From JAASSS01 sp021767745 (GTDB lineage Bacteria; Pseudomonadota; Gammaproteobacteria; UBA5335): a stretch of 5,557 bases of DNA. Numbering within the stretch: position 1 is the stretch's first letter; the number at the start of each line of letters is the position of its first letter. The notes below the pieces were generated by a model. It searched no databases. It was not told where the DNA came from and was given only the letters and a program-made list of their open reading frames with translations. The translations under genes were made by a program, and so were the position numbers. Location of the stretch: the NCBI GenBank assembly GCA_034189165.1, contig JAXHVN010000032.1:1-5557 (forward strand), in the 5' to 3' direction. Positions 1 to 5,262 of the stretch are shown piece by piece.

Positions 1-439
1 TTCTGAGGGCGTTGGTTCGGCGCCGGCGAAGAAGGCGTATGCCTCCTTCCGAGCGTCGTAATCCCTTCTTTCTGAGGGCGTTGGTTCGGCCCGGAGTCAG
101 CGGCATTGTCGCTCGGCTGCGGGAGGTCGTAATCCCTTCTTTCTGAGGGCGTTGGTTCGGCCAGGAACTCCAAGTCGTTTGCACCGACGTGGTGGTCGTA
201 ATCCCTTCTTTCTGAGGGCGTTGGTTCGGCCCAGGTAACGGTTGCATGTTGATCAAGGCCCCGTCGTAATCCCTTCTTTCTGAGGGCGTTGGTTCGGCAC
301 AGAGGGCCTGGAGCCAGGAGAAGCCGTCGAGACCGTCGTAATCCCTTCTTTCTGAGGGCGTTGGTTCGGCAACAGAGGTCAGCGAGCCTCTGCGCCGGTA
401 CCTGTCGTAATCCCTTCTTTCTGAGGGCGTTGGTTCGGC
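1..439 (-). CRISPR. CRISPR array, 36-bp repeats, leader-proximal end (partial)
   Basis: Six complete identical 36-bp repeats lie at 55-90, 126-161, 195-230, 263-298, 335-370 and 404-439, and the last 21 bp of a seventh at 1-21, so the array continues beyond the left edge. On the plus strand the repeat begins GTCGTAATCC and ends GGTTCGGC. Spacers are at 22-54, 91-125, 162-194, 231-262, 299-334 and 371-403 (33, 35, 33, 32, 36 and 33 nt) and are unrelated to each other. Read on the minus strand, the repeat has 12 nt, a CCCT/AGGG stem around an 8-nt loop, then ATTACGAC. That is the layout of a Cas6-cut repeat leaving an 8-nt 5' tag, and ATTACGAC resembles the ATTGCGAC and ATTGAAAG tags of known type III systems. 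This places transcription on the minus strand, the same as the cas genes, with the leader to the right of 439. There is no repeat decay at the right end, as expected next to a leader. Confidence 0.97.
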
Positions 440-642
440 CGCCGAGCCGTCAATTTCTATTGCTATCAGTGGGTTGGATGCCCCCTTAGGGCAATTGATC
501 CACCGCCAGAAGTTAGCCTCTGACAGTGCCTGTCTGCGCACCGAATCACCTTCCATCACGGCTGGGGCGTCGGGTACCGCAGCGCTATCGGGGCGAGGCC
601 CTACCTGCTGGCGCAGATCTTTGGTGCCGGTCCGCATGACGG
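440..642 (-). promoter_or_regulatory. putative CRISPR leader
   Basis: These 203 nt separate the last codon of the membrane protein gene from the first (leader-proximal) repeat and contain no recognisable gene family. With a minus-strand array this is where the leader must lie. The 60 nt next to the repeat are more AT-rich than the neighbouring genes and hold a small inverted repeat at 479-493. I see no convincing sigma-70 promoter: the minus strand has TTGCCC at 494-489 and a TGATAG-like hexamer at 468-463, but the 20-nt spacing is too long. The array may therefore be read through from the cmr operon or use a promoter I cannot recognise. One minus-strand frame is open across the whole leader, starting at ATG 637 (see findings). 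The leader role is inferred from position and repeat orientation. Confidence 0.6.
479..493. repeat. short inverted repeat in leader
   Basis: TGCCC, then CCTTA, then GGGCA, forms a perfect 5-bp inverted repeat with a 5-nt loop, 39 nt from the first repeat of the array. There is no T-tract after it on either strand, so it is not a normal intrinsic terminator. It could be a leader motif bound during spacer acquisition or a chance hairpin. Its function is unknown. Confidence 0.35.
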
Positions 643-1158
643 TCACCTGAGTCGGAGTGGCCCGAAGTTGCCGTAGCTGCCACTGTCGTGCTGGTAGAGC
701 ACTACCCTGGCCCCATTGGCGAATTCGGCGCCAACCAGGGCCGCAGCGACGGCCGGTCCGGCATGGAAGTAGTGGACGCAGTCAGTGCCGGTTTTCAGCA
801 GGGTGGCGGCCGCGGCGCGCAACTCGCCGTGCAGGTGCGGCATATCGGTAGGTGTCAGGAGGTCGTCGCGCACGATGGTGGCGATCCTCTCGTTGGGGAT
901 TGCGGCCAAGACTTTGTCGCGGCGTCGGAAATTCTCCACTGCAGCACGTACGTCCTTGTGTGGCAGCAGATCGACGATCAGGATCGCGGGCCGCTCCCCG
1001 GGGCGTCGGGCAAGCTCGGTGAACCAGCGCCGTTCGCGCCGGCGACGGCCAAAGACGACGTCCCACCACGTCCAGATTATCGGCACCAGTGCGGCCAGGC
1101 CGAGCACGATGCCAATCGGATCGAGCCAGTCGGCGATGAAAGCGCGCAGCGCATCCAT
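643..1158 (-). CDS. single-pass membrane protein with SAVED/CARF-like domain
   Basis: This 171-aa protein is of no named family that I can assign with certainty. Residues 1-14 are followed by one hydrophobic helix at about 15-36 (IGIVLGLAALVPIIWTWW), then a strongly basic stretch at 38-44 (RRRRERR). The positive-inside rule puts the C-terminal domain in the cytoplasm. Residues 57-171 look like a Rossmann-type sensor: a first strand AILIVDL (58-64), then later HYFHAGPAVAAALVG (129-143) and VVLYQHD (152-158), a pattern like the end of SAVED domains (aromatic/small-Pro-helix-Gly, then a strand ending Tyr-x-x-Asp). At about 115 aa it is nearer one CARF-size unit than a full SAVED domain. No nuclease, protease or other catalytic motif is visible. 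The ATG at 1158 starts 1 nt after the csx16 stop. A GTG start at 1203 would overlap csx16 by 44 nt and is less likely. By position, I infer a membrane-bound cyclic-oligoadenylate sensor or effector of the type III response, comparable in layout to membrane effectors such as Csx23 or Cam1, without claiming membership. Confidence 0.75.
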   Translation of the reverse strand: MDALRAFIADWLDPIGIVLGLAALVPIIWTWWDVVFGRRRRERRWFTELARRPGERPAILIVDLLPHKDVRAAVENFRRRDKVLAAIPNERIATIVRDDLLTPTDMPHLHGELRAAAATLLKTGTDCVHYFHAGPAVAAALVGAEFANGARVVLYQHDSGSYGNFGPLRLR

Positions 1159-1159
1159 G

Positions 1160-1453
1160 TCAGCCCACCCGCTCCACGCGATACTCCTCGATGCGCGCGC
1201 CACAGGCCTGCATGTCAGCGGCGGAAAGTTCGCGGCCGCGCCACTCGGCCGGCAGATCGAGGCTCAGATGCAGGTAGCGGGCTCCGCGCGCACACACCGC
1301 CGCGGCAAGGTTGACGGGCAGGGTGCCGATTACCTTGTCGCCGGCGCCGATGGTCGACAGGTCGAGGTGCTCGACCTTGTGGTCGATGCCGATGCCGCAC
1401 GCCGTCGCCCAGTCCAATGCCCCGGGGTGCCGGGAGACGAAATAGGCACTCAC
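1160..1453 (-). CDS. csx16: CRISPR-associated protein Csx16
   Basis: This 97-aa protein has the features of the Csx16 (VVA1548-type) family: YFVSRHPGALDW at residues 4-15, the GDKVIGTLPVNLAA segment at 38-51, ARYLHLSLDLPAEWRGREL spanning about 58-76, and a GARIEEY end. The length is normal for the family, so the gene looks intact. Csx16 occurs as an ancillary gene of type III loci. From memory, recent work places it among the ring nucleases that break down cyclic oligoadenylate and switch off the response; this sequence alone does not show that. The start is GTG at 1453. An in-frame TAG sits five codons upstream with no other start between, and GAGG lies 8 nt before the GTG, so the start is well fixed. 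It follows cmr6 after 68 nt and is 1 nt from the next gene, with which it is probably translationally coupled. Confidence 0.93.
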   Translation of the reverse strand: MSAYFVSRHPGALDWATACGIGIDHKVEHLDLSTIGAGDKVIGTLPVNLAAAVCARGARYLHLSLDLPAEWRGRELSAADMQACGARIEEYRVERVG

Positions 1454-1521
1454 CGTTCTCGCCTCGACCTAGCGCAGATCGGCCGGATATCAAACCTACT
1501 GTCCCTGGCGCGTGTCACGGC
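1454..1521 (-). other. 68-nt intergenic gap, cmr6 to csx16
   Basis: This is the only gap longer than 20 nt between genes of the visible operon. I see no hairpin with a T-tract that would end transcription and no well-spaced promoter; it contains a GATATC palindrome in an AT-richer patch. The gap marks the boundary between the core Cmr genes and the ancillary pair, and an unrecognised weak promoter here is possible. Confidence 0.4.
1462..1465 (-). promoter_or_regulatory. ribosome-binding site of csx16
   Basis: GAGG on the minus strand lies 8 nt before the GTG at 1453. Together with the in-frame TAG just upstream it decides the non-ATG start of csx16. Confidence 0.6.
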
Positions 1522-2763
1522 TCACTCCTTGCCCTCCAGCCAACCTTTCACCTTCAGCGTGTTCTGATACTCCTTGTCCTTGGCGGGGTTCTTTTTGCTG
1601 CTGACCTCCCGCCATTTGCCACTCTCTTGCAGGCGCGCCTTCAGCCATTCAGCCACCGCCCGCTTTTCATCCTCTTGCCAGTGCCCGTCACGAAGCCCGC
1701 CGAATACGGCTGAAGTCTCGCCTTGGTTCTTGTCGGGCCGACTGTCGAGAAAGTCATGGATGGAGCGCTCCAGGGGCGACATTGTTTGCCGTTCGCGCTC
1801 GCGTTTCGCGGCCTCCTGTGCTTTCCGTTCCTTTTCTTCGGCGTCCTGCTGGCGCTTTCGCTCGGCCTCGTGGTCGCGCTGAAGGGCGCCATAACCGACC
1901 GCGGTCTTGGCACCGAAGCCGAGCCATGCGAAAGCGTGCTCGAAGGCGGCGGTGAGCAGCGTTTTCCATTGGTCGTTCTGCGCCAGTTCGGGCGCCAGCC
2001 TGCGCAGGCGGGGGAGATCGCAGATCACGTGAAAGCCAAAGTCGGAGCCTGGCGGCACGGTCAGGAATGTAATCGGGATAGGCTGGCCGGATTCGTGGGG
2101 CGAGATGCTGCCGCCGGTCTTGCGATCCTGCTTTTGCTGGTAGTAGTGGCCCTGGTGCGGGGTCATGATCTCGACGTGCAGGCTCTCGCCCTTTATTTCC
2201 GGGATCACGTCCCAGAACGACAGCACGCCGCGGACATGGTCGGCATCGCCGGCAGCGGTTTCACGGCCGAACAGTACGTCGCACATCGACAGCATGACCG
2301 TCCGTTTCTGTATCGAGACGGAATAGGGTTTTTCTTCGTCCCGCGACCAGCCCTGCGTATCGTTCCAATCGCCGCTGGCCAATTCCCGCGCCGCCTGGCG
2401 CAGCACGCCCTTGACGCCGGAGCCGGGCAGATACGGCAGGCCATAGGGGTTCAGAAAGGCAAAGCCGTTTTCGAGCGGATGTTCGTTACCGAGCCCGGTG
2501 GTGAACGGCGCGGTGGCCTTGGCGTCGAGGCGCAGCCCTTCGGCGGGCGGCATCGCCTCGAACAGCAGTTTTTGCCGCCCACACAGCGCCTGCATCGTTT
2601 TGCGGTCGTTGTCGGTCAGGCGCTTTGCCCCGGCAAGAGGCTGCTCTTTGGTCTTGGCCCAGTTAGCGCTTTCCCATGCCGCCAAGTACATGCCGAAGCG
2701 CATACCCGGCGACGCCTCGCGGAAATCCTTGCCGAGATAGCCGGGAACCGCTGCAATGCTCAT
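1522..2763 (-). CDS. cmr6: Cmr6, type III-B RAMP subunit with C-terminal extension
   Basis: This 413-aa protein is the Cas7-like RAMP subunit that caps the target-3'/crRNA-3' end of the Cmr backbone with Cmr1 (family knowledge). Visible family signs are LENGFAFLNPYGLPYLPGSG at 97-116, running into VKGVLRQAAR (the RAMP helix), VLSFWDVIPE at 180-189, the MTPHQGHYYQ motif at 200-209, and the glycine-rich RAMP loop GFGAKTAVGYG at 282-292. The core ends near 295. What follows is unusual: a highly charged Lys/Arg/Glu/Gln helix at about 297-327, probably a coiled coil or linker, then about 85 residues (329-413) of a small mostly helical and basic region. Cmr6 proteins commonly end soon after the glycine-rich loop. 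The start ATG at 2763 overlaps the cmr5 stop as ATGA and has GGAGG 9 nt upstream. No frameshift is seen. Confidence 0.94.
   Translation of the reverse strand: MSIAAVPGYLGKDFREASPGMRFGMYLAAWESANWAKTKEQPLAGAKRLTDNDRKTMQALCGRQKLLFEAMPPAEGLRLDAKATAPFTTGLGNEHPLENGFAFLNPYGLPYLPGSGVKGVLRQAARELASGDWNDTQGWSRDEEKPYSVSIQKRTVMLSMCDVLFGRETAAGDADHVRGVLSFWDVIPEIKGESLHVEIMTPHQGHYYQQKQDRKTGGSISPHESGQPIPITFLTVPPGSDFGFHVICDLPRLRRLAPELAQNDQWKTLLTAAFEHAFAWLGFGAKTAVGYGALQRDHEAERKRQQDAEEKERKAQEAAKRERERQTMSPLERSIHDFLDSRPDKNQGETSAVFGGLRDGHWQEDEKRAVAEWLKARLQESGKWREVSSKKNPAKDKEYQNTLKVKGWLEGKE
2760..2763 (-). other. ATGA stop-start overlap, cmr5/cmr6
   Basis: The cmr5 TGA (2762-2760) and the cmr6 ATG (2763-2761) share bases. 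The same ATGA arrangement joins cmr2 to cmr3 at 5262-5259. Such overlaps usually mean coupled translation and support a single polycistronic mRNA. Confidence 0.9.
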
Positions 2764-3149
2764 GCGTTATTGCCTCCATTGCGCGCCGCTGCCATCTGCC
2801 GCAGCCAGCGCAACCAGGCGAAGGCTTCGGCGGTGATGGCCTGATAGTCGCCAGGATTCGCTTCCATCAATGCCTGCATGAATCCATCGAACTCCTCAGG
2901 CGTGCCGCACTGACGGGCCAGCCAGCTCCGCAGATGCTGGCCGAGCGTGTGATGCCGGCCCCCTTTATCCTCGAGATACGCCATCACCTGCATCAGGCCG
3001 GAATTCATGATCAGCGCCGGCAGGCCCTTGGCGTCGTTGACATAGTCCTTGTCGTGCCGGGCGAGGCCGTCGCCCGCCTTCACCCACGCATCTTGCGCCC
3101 GCAGTTGCTCCAGCGTCTGGCGCGGCTGGTCTTTGGTGTTCGTTGCCAT
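2760..3149 (-). CDS. cmr5: Cmr5, type III-B small subunit
   Basis: This 129-aa all-helical small subunit (Cas11-like) lines the Cmr complex between Cas10 and Cmr6 and contacts the crRNA-target duplex (family knowledge). The diagnostic segment KGLPALIMNSGLMQVMAYLE is at residues 41-60, preceded by a helix with the A-W-V pattern (19-25) and followed by TLGQHLRSWL (68-77) and the C-terminal helix AFAWLRWLRQMAAA (109-122). The length is normal for the family. The ATG at 3149 starts 2 nt after the cmr4 stop with GGAGG 7 nt upstream, and the stop overlaps the cmr6 start by 4 nt, so translation of the three genes is probably coupled. Nothing in it is unusual. Confidence 0.94.
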   Translation of the reverse strand: MATNTKDQPRQTLEQLRAQDAWVKAGDGLARHDKDYVNDAKGLPALIMNSGLMQVMAYLEDKGGRHHTLGQHLRSWLARQCGTPEEFDGFMQALMEANPGDYQAITAEAFAWLRWLRQMAAARNGGNNA

Positions 3150-3151
3150 CT

Positions 3152-4045
3152 TCAGCCCTCCACCACTTTGGCCAGCACCAAGCCGCGGCCGGTGGTGGCG
3201 TCGCCGCCGATCTGGAGCAGCGTGCCATCGAGCACGTTTCTGACTTTGGCCATCACGCCGGCGGCATCGACGTCGTCCTTCTCGCCGGTGCGCGTCTGGC
3301 TCGCCATCAGGGGGGCGACCAGCAGCGATTCAGGCGGCAGGTTCTCGGTGTAGAACAGGAAGCGATCGGCAGCGGTACCCGTGGTGGCGTCGATGCGCAC
3401 ATGCGGCTCGACCAGCATCGCGTGCTTGGCGAAGTAGCCAAAGTCGGTGTCGGACAGCACCACCAGATCGGTCTTTAGCTTTTCAGCGAAAAACGCATAG
3501 GCGGCATCGGCGGGCAGCGCCTTGGCGGCGAGGTCGGTCGACAGCGCCGGCAACTGCTGGCTCACCTTGGCCGTGTACTCGAAGGCTTCCAGGTGCAGCT
3601 TTTCACCCGACAACAACTCGGGATTGGCGAGCAGGCAGTGGCCGGGTTCGACGGTGAGCGCGGGCCAGCTCGCCGCAGCGCCGCTCAATGCCAGCAACCG
3701 CTGCGCCCGCGCCAGGGCCTGCGGGCAGGTGGCGTACACATAACCTCCCTTGAGCGAACGCACCGGCAGCGCGACGAGCTGCGCATCGCCAAAGCTCACG
3801 GCGCCGGCATGCAGATCGCTGCTGCCGGATTCGGGGCCGAACAGCCGGTCGATCAGCGTCTTGTCGCCGCCGATGGCCTCGAAGCCGTGCCGCACCGCTC
3901 CCTTGATGCCGGAGCCGGCGAAACAGGGGTGGTGGGTGTGGCGCTCGCGCTGGATGGGATTGTCGATCACGCCGATGGCCTGGCCGGCGCCCATGTGCAC
4001 GGGGCTGACGGCGTAGAAGAAGACGGCGGCTTGTTGCTGAAACAT
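3152..4045 (-). CDS. cmr4: Cmr4, target-RNA-cleaving Cas7-like subunit
   Basis: This 297-aa protein is the repeated backbone subunit of the Cmr complex and the one that cuts bound target RNA at 6-nt intervals (family knowledge). The catalytic loop is present: VHMGAGQAIGVIDNPIQRER at 16-35, with Asp28 aligning with the catalytic Asp26 of the Pyrococcus protein and His17 also in place, so target cleavage should be intact. Other family blocks are FAGSGIKGAVRHGF (42-55), SFGDAQLVALPVRSLKGGYV (84-103), VVLSDTDFGYF (195-205), RFLFYTENLPPES (228-240) and the glycine-rich end GGDATTGRG (280-288). The ATG at 4045 is chosen because the family begins just before the FFYAVSPVH strand and GGGGA lies 8 nt upstream. 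A longer frame to 4138 would overlap cmr3 and adds a basic, unrelated leader. cmr3 ends 20 nt upstream. Confidence 0.96.
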   Translation of the reverse strand: MFQQQAAVFFYAVSPVHMGAGQAIGVIDNPIQRERHTHHPCFAGSGIKGAVRHGFEAIGGDKTLIDRLFGPESGSSDLHAGAVSFGDAQLVALPVRSLKGGYVYATCPQALARAQRLLALSGAAASWPALTVEPGHCLLANPELLSGEKLHLEAFEYTAKVSQQLPALSTDLAAKALPADAAYAFFAEKLKTDLVVLSDTDFGYFAKHAMLVEPHVRIDATTGTAADRFLFYTENLPPESLLVAPLMASQTRTGEKDDVDAAGVMAKVRNVLDGTLLQIGGDATTGRGLVLAKVVEG

Positions 4046-4053
4046 GCGGTTGT

Positions 4054-4058
4054 TCCCC
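4054..4058 (-). promoter_or_regulatory. ribosome-binding site of cmr4
   Basis: GGGGA on the minus strand lies 8 nt before ATG 4045, within the 20-nt gap after cmr3. It supports this start over the upstream in-frame start at 4138. Confidence 0.65.
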
Positions 4059-4065
4059 GTGAGGG

Positions 4066-5262
4066 TCAGAAAGTGGCAATAGCGATGCGATTGAAGCCTT
4101 CGGCGCGCCGGCTGGCATCTTCGCCCGTGCCGCGCCACAGGCCGGCCGCGGCAAGCTTGCCGAGGGCCTCGGGCGTGGCATGGAGCTCATCGAGCCAATA
4201 GACACTGCCGGCGGGCGCCGCTCGCAGGGCGTCTTTCGGCTGGCGGCGGGCCAGATCCCAGCCGGACACGACCTCGGCGCGCGTCACTGCGGCGCATATC
4301 AGCCAGCCGGTAACACCGTGCAGCTCGAAGCGGATGGCGCCATCGTCCCGGCGGGTGGTGGCATCGGCGCCGGTGGGCAGCCAGCCGTTGGCGAAGAGCC
4401 CGGGGCTGGTCAGCAGCAGCCGACAGCGTCCGGCGGTGGCGATAGCGGCGTAGTCCGGCTCGGGTGGGGCGTGGGCGGTTGCCAGATGCAGCGCCGCGGC
4501 CCGTCCGTCGCCGCCCAGGCGAACGAGCCCCGAGGTTGGCGGCTCGGCGCCACTGACGGTGGCGAGAAAGCCGACGTCGTAGTCGGCTCGTGTTTCCTGG
4601 CCCGGCGAGCCCAGAGGATGGCCGTTCTTGAGCATCGCCACGGCCTGCATCGAGAACAACTGCCCGTCGCTGGCGCGGCGCTGGGTGGTGTCCAGACCCA
4701 CACCGACGCGGTTATCGAACCTCCACAGCGTGCTGGAGGCGATCCAGTCCCCGGCTGCAGTTGGGGTCTGGCCGGCCAGGTACTGCCGCAGGCCCGATTC
4801 GGTGAGCCAGTGGCCGCCGGCGGGCTTGCGCCGATCCGCCTGCGCCAGCACCGGCAACAGCGGTAGCCCGGCAGAACTGGCGATGCCGGCGGGCGCGGCG
4901 GGCGCCATGCGCAGCGCCGTGAACGGCCGGCCGCCCTCGGCCTCGAACACGATCAGATCGGCCGGTGCCGGCATCAGCCGCTCGACGCGCCCGTCGGCGT
5001 GGCGGCGCGCCAGGTGAAAGCCGGTGACGGTGAATGGTCCGGGTGCGGCCAGCGTGCCAAGGGCGGGGTGGTTCACCGCGTTGTGGGCGAAGGCCGTCAG
5101 GTCGGTGCCGTCGTCGGCCAGCATCCGCGATCGTAGCGCGCCGGCCGCGATCGAGGGCCAGGGCGGGATGAGCGCCTCGCCATAGCTGCCGGGGTCGCCA
5201 AACAGCTTGTTGCCGCGCAGGAACAGCACGTCCAGCGGTTCGATGAATACGCTCGTGCTCAT
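4066..5262 (-). CDS. cmr3: Cmr3, Cas5-like crRNA 5'-tag-binding subunit
   Basis: This 398-aa RAMP protein is the Cas5-like subunit that, with Cas10/Cmr2, forms the foot of the complex and holds the crRNA 5' tag (family knowledge). Family blocks in order are EPLDVLFLRGNKLFGDPGSY (8-27), PPWPSIAAGALRSR (33-46), GVGLDTTQRRASDGQLFSMQ (187-206), the glycine-rich VRLGGDGRAA (247-256), SGWDLARRQPK (333-343), APAGSVYWL (349-357) and the terminal RAEGFNRIAI (386-395). The length is within the usual range and the gene looks intact. The ATG at 5262 overlaps the cmr2 stop as ATGA, with GGGAG 7 nt upstream. The same frame is open upstream to at least 5529, but that part lies inside cmr2 and does not resemble Cmr3. 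Confidence 0.95.
   Translation of the reverse strand: MSTSVFIEPLDVLFLRGNKLFGDPGSYGEALIPPWPSIAAGALRSRMLADDGTDLTAFAHNAVNHPALGTLAAPGPFTVTGFHLARRHADGRVERLMPAPADLIVFEAEGGRPFTALRMAPAAPAGIASSAGLPLLPVLAQADRRKPAGGHWLTESGLRQYLAGQTPTAAGDWIASSTLWRFDNRVGVGLDTTQRRASDGQLFSMQAVAMLKNGHPLGSPGQETRADYDVGFLATVSGAEPPTSGLVRLGGDGRAAALHLATAHAPPEPDYAAIATAGRCRLLLTSPGLFANGWLPTGADATTRRDDGAIRFELHGVTGWLICAAVTRAEVVSGWDLARRQPKDALRAAPAGSVYWLDELHATPEALGKLAAAGLWRGTGEDASRRAEGFNRIAIATF

Noticed and set aside
1..439. Plus-strand orientation of the array
   Set aside because: It would place the short repeat stem near the 5' end and give GGTTCGGC as the tag, unlike type III tags; the minus-strand reading gives the stem followed by ATTACGAC.
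289..489. Plus-strand reading frame of 66 codons across repeats and spacers
   Set aside because: It is made of CRISPR repeats and spacers (the repeat-encoded RNPFFLRALV recurs) and has no ribosome-binding site or homology.
463..494. Possible sigma-70 promoter in the leader (TTGCCC and TGATAG on the minus strand)
   Set aside because: The 20-nt spacing and weak -10 match make it unconvincing.
1159..1203. Upstream GTG start for the membrane protein (15 more residues)
   Set aside because: It would overlap csx16 by 44 nt; ATG 1158 sits 1 nt after the csx16 stop, matching the tight coupling in the rest of the operon.
688..1567. Plus-strand frames of 208 and 260 codons opposite csx16 and the membrane gene
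   Set aside because: The proteins are low-complexity Arg/Ser/Gly-rich, while the minus strand encodes Csx16 and a protein with a proper membrane helix.
1723..2844. Long plus-strand reading frame of 373 codons
   Set aside because: It lies opposite cmr6 and the end of cmr5, whose family motifs are clear; high GC produces long antisense frames.
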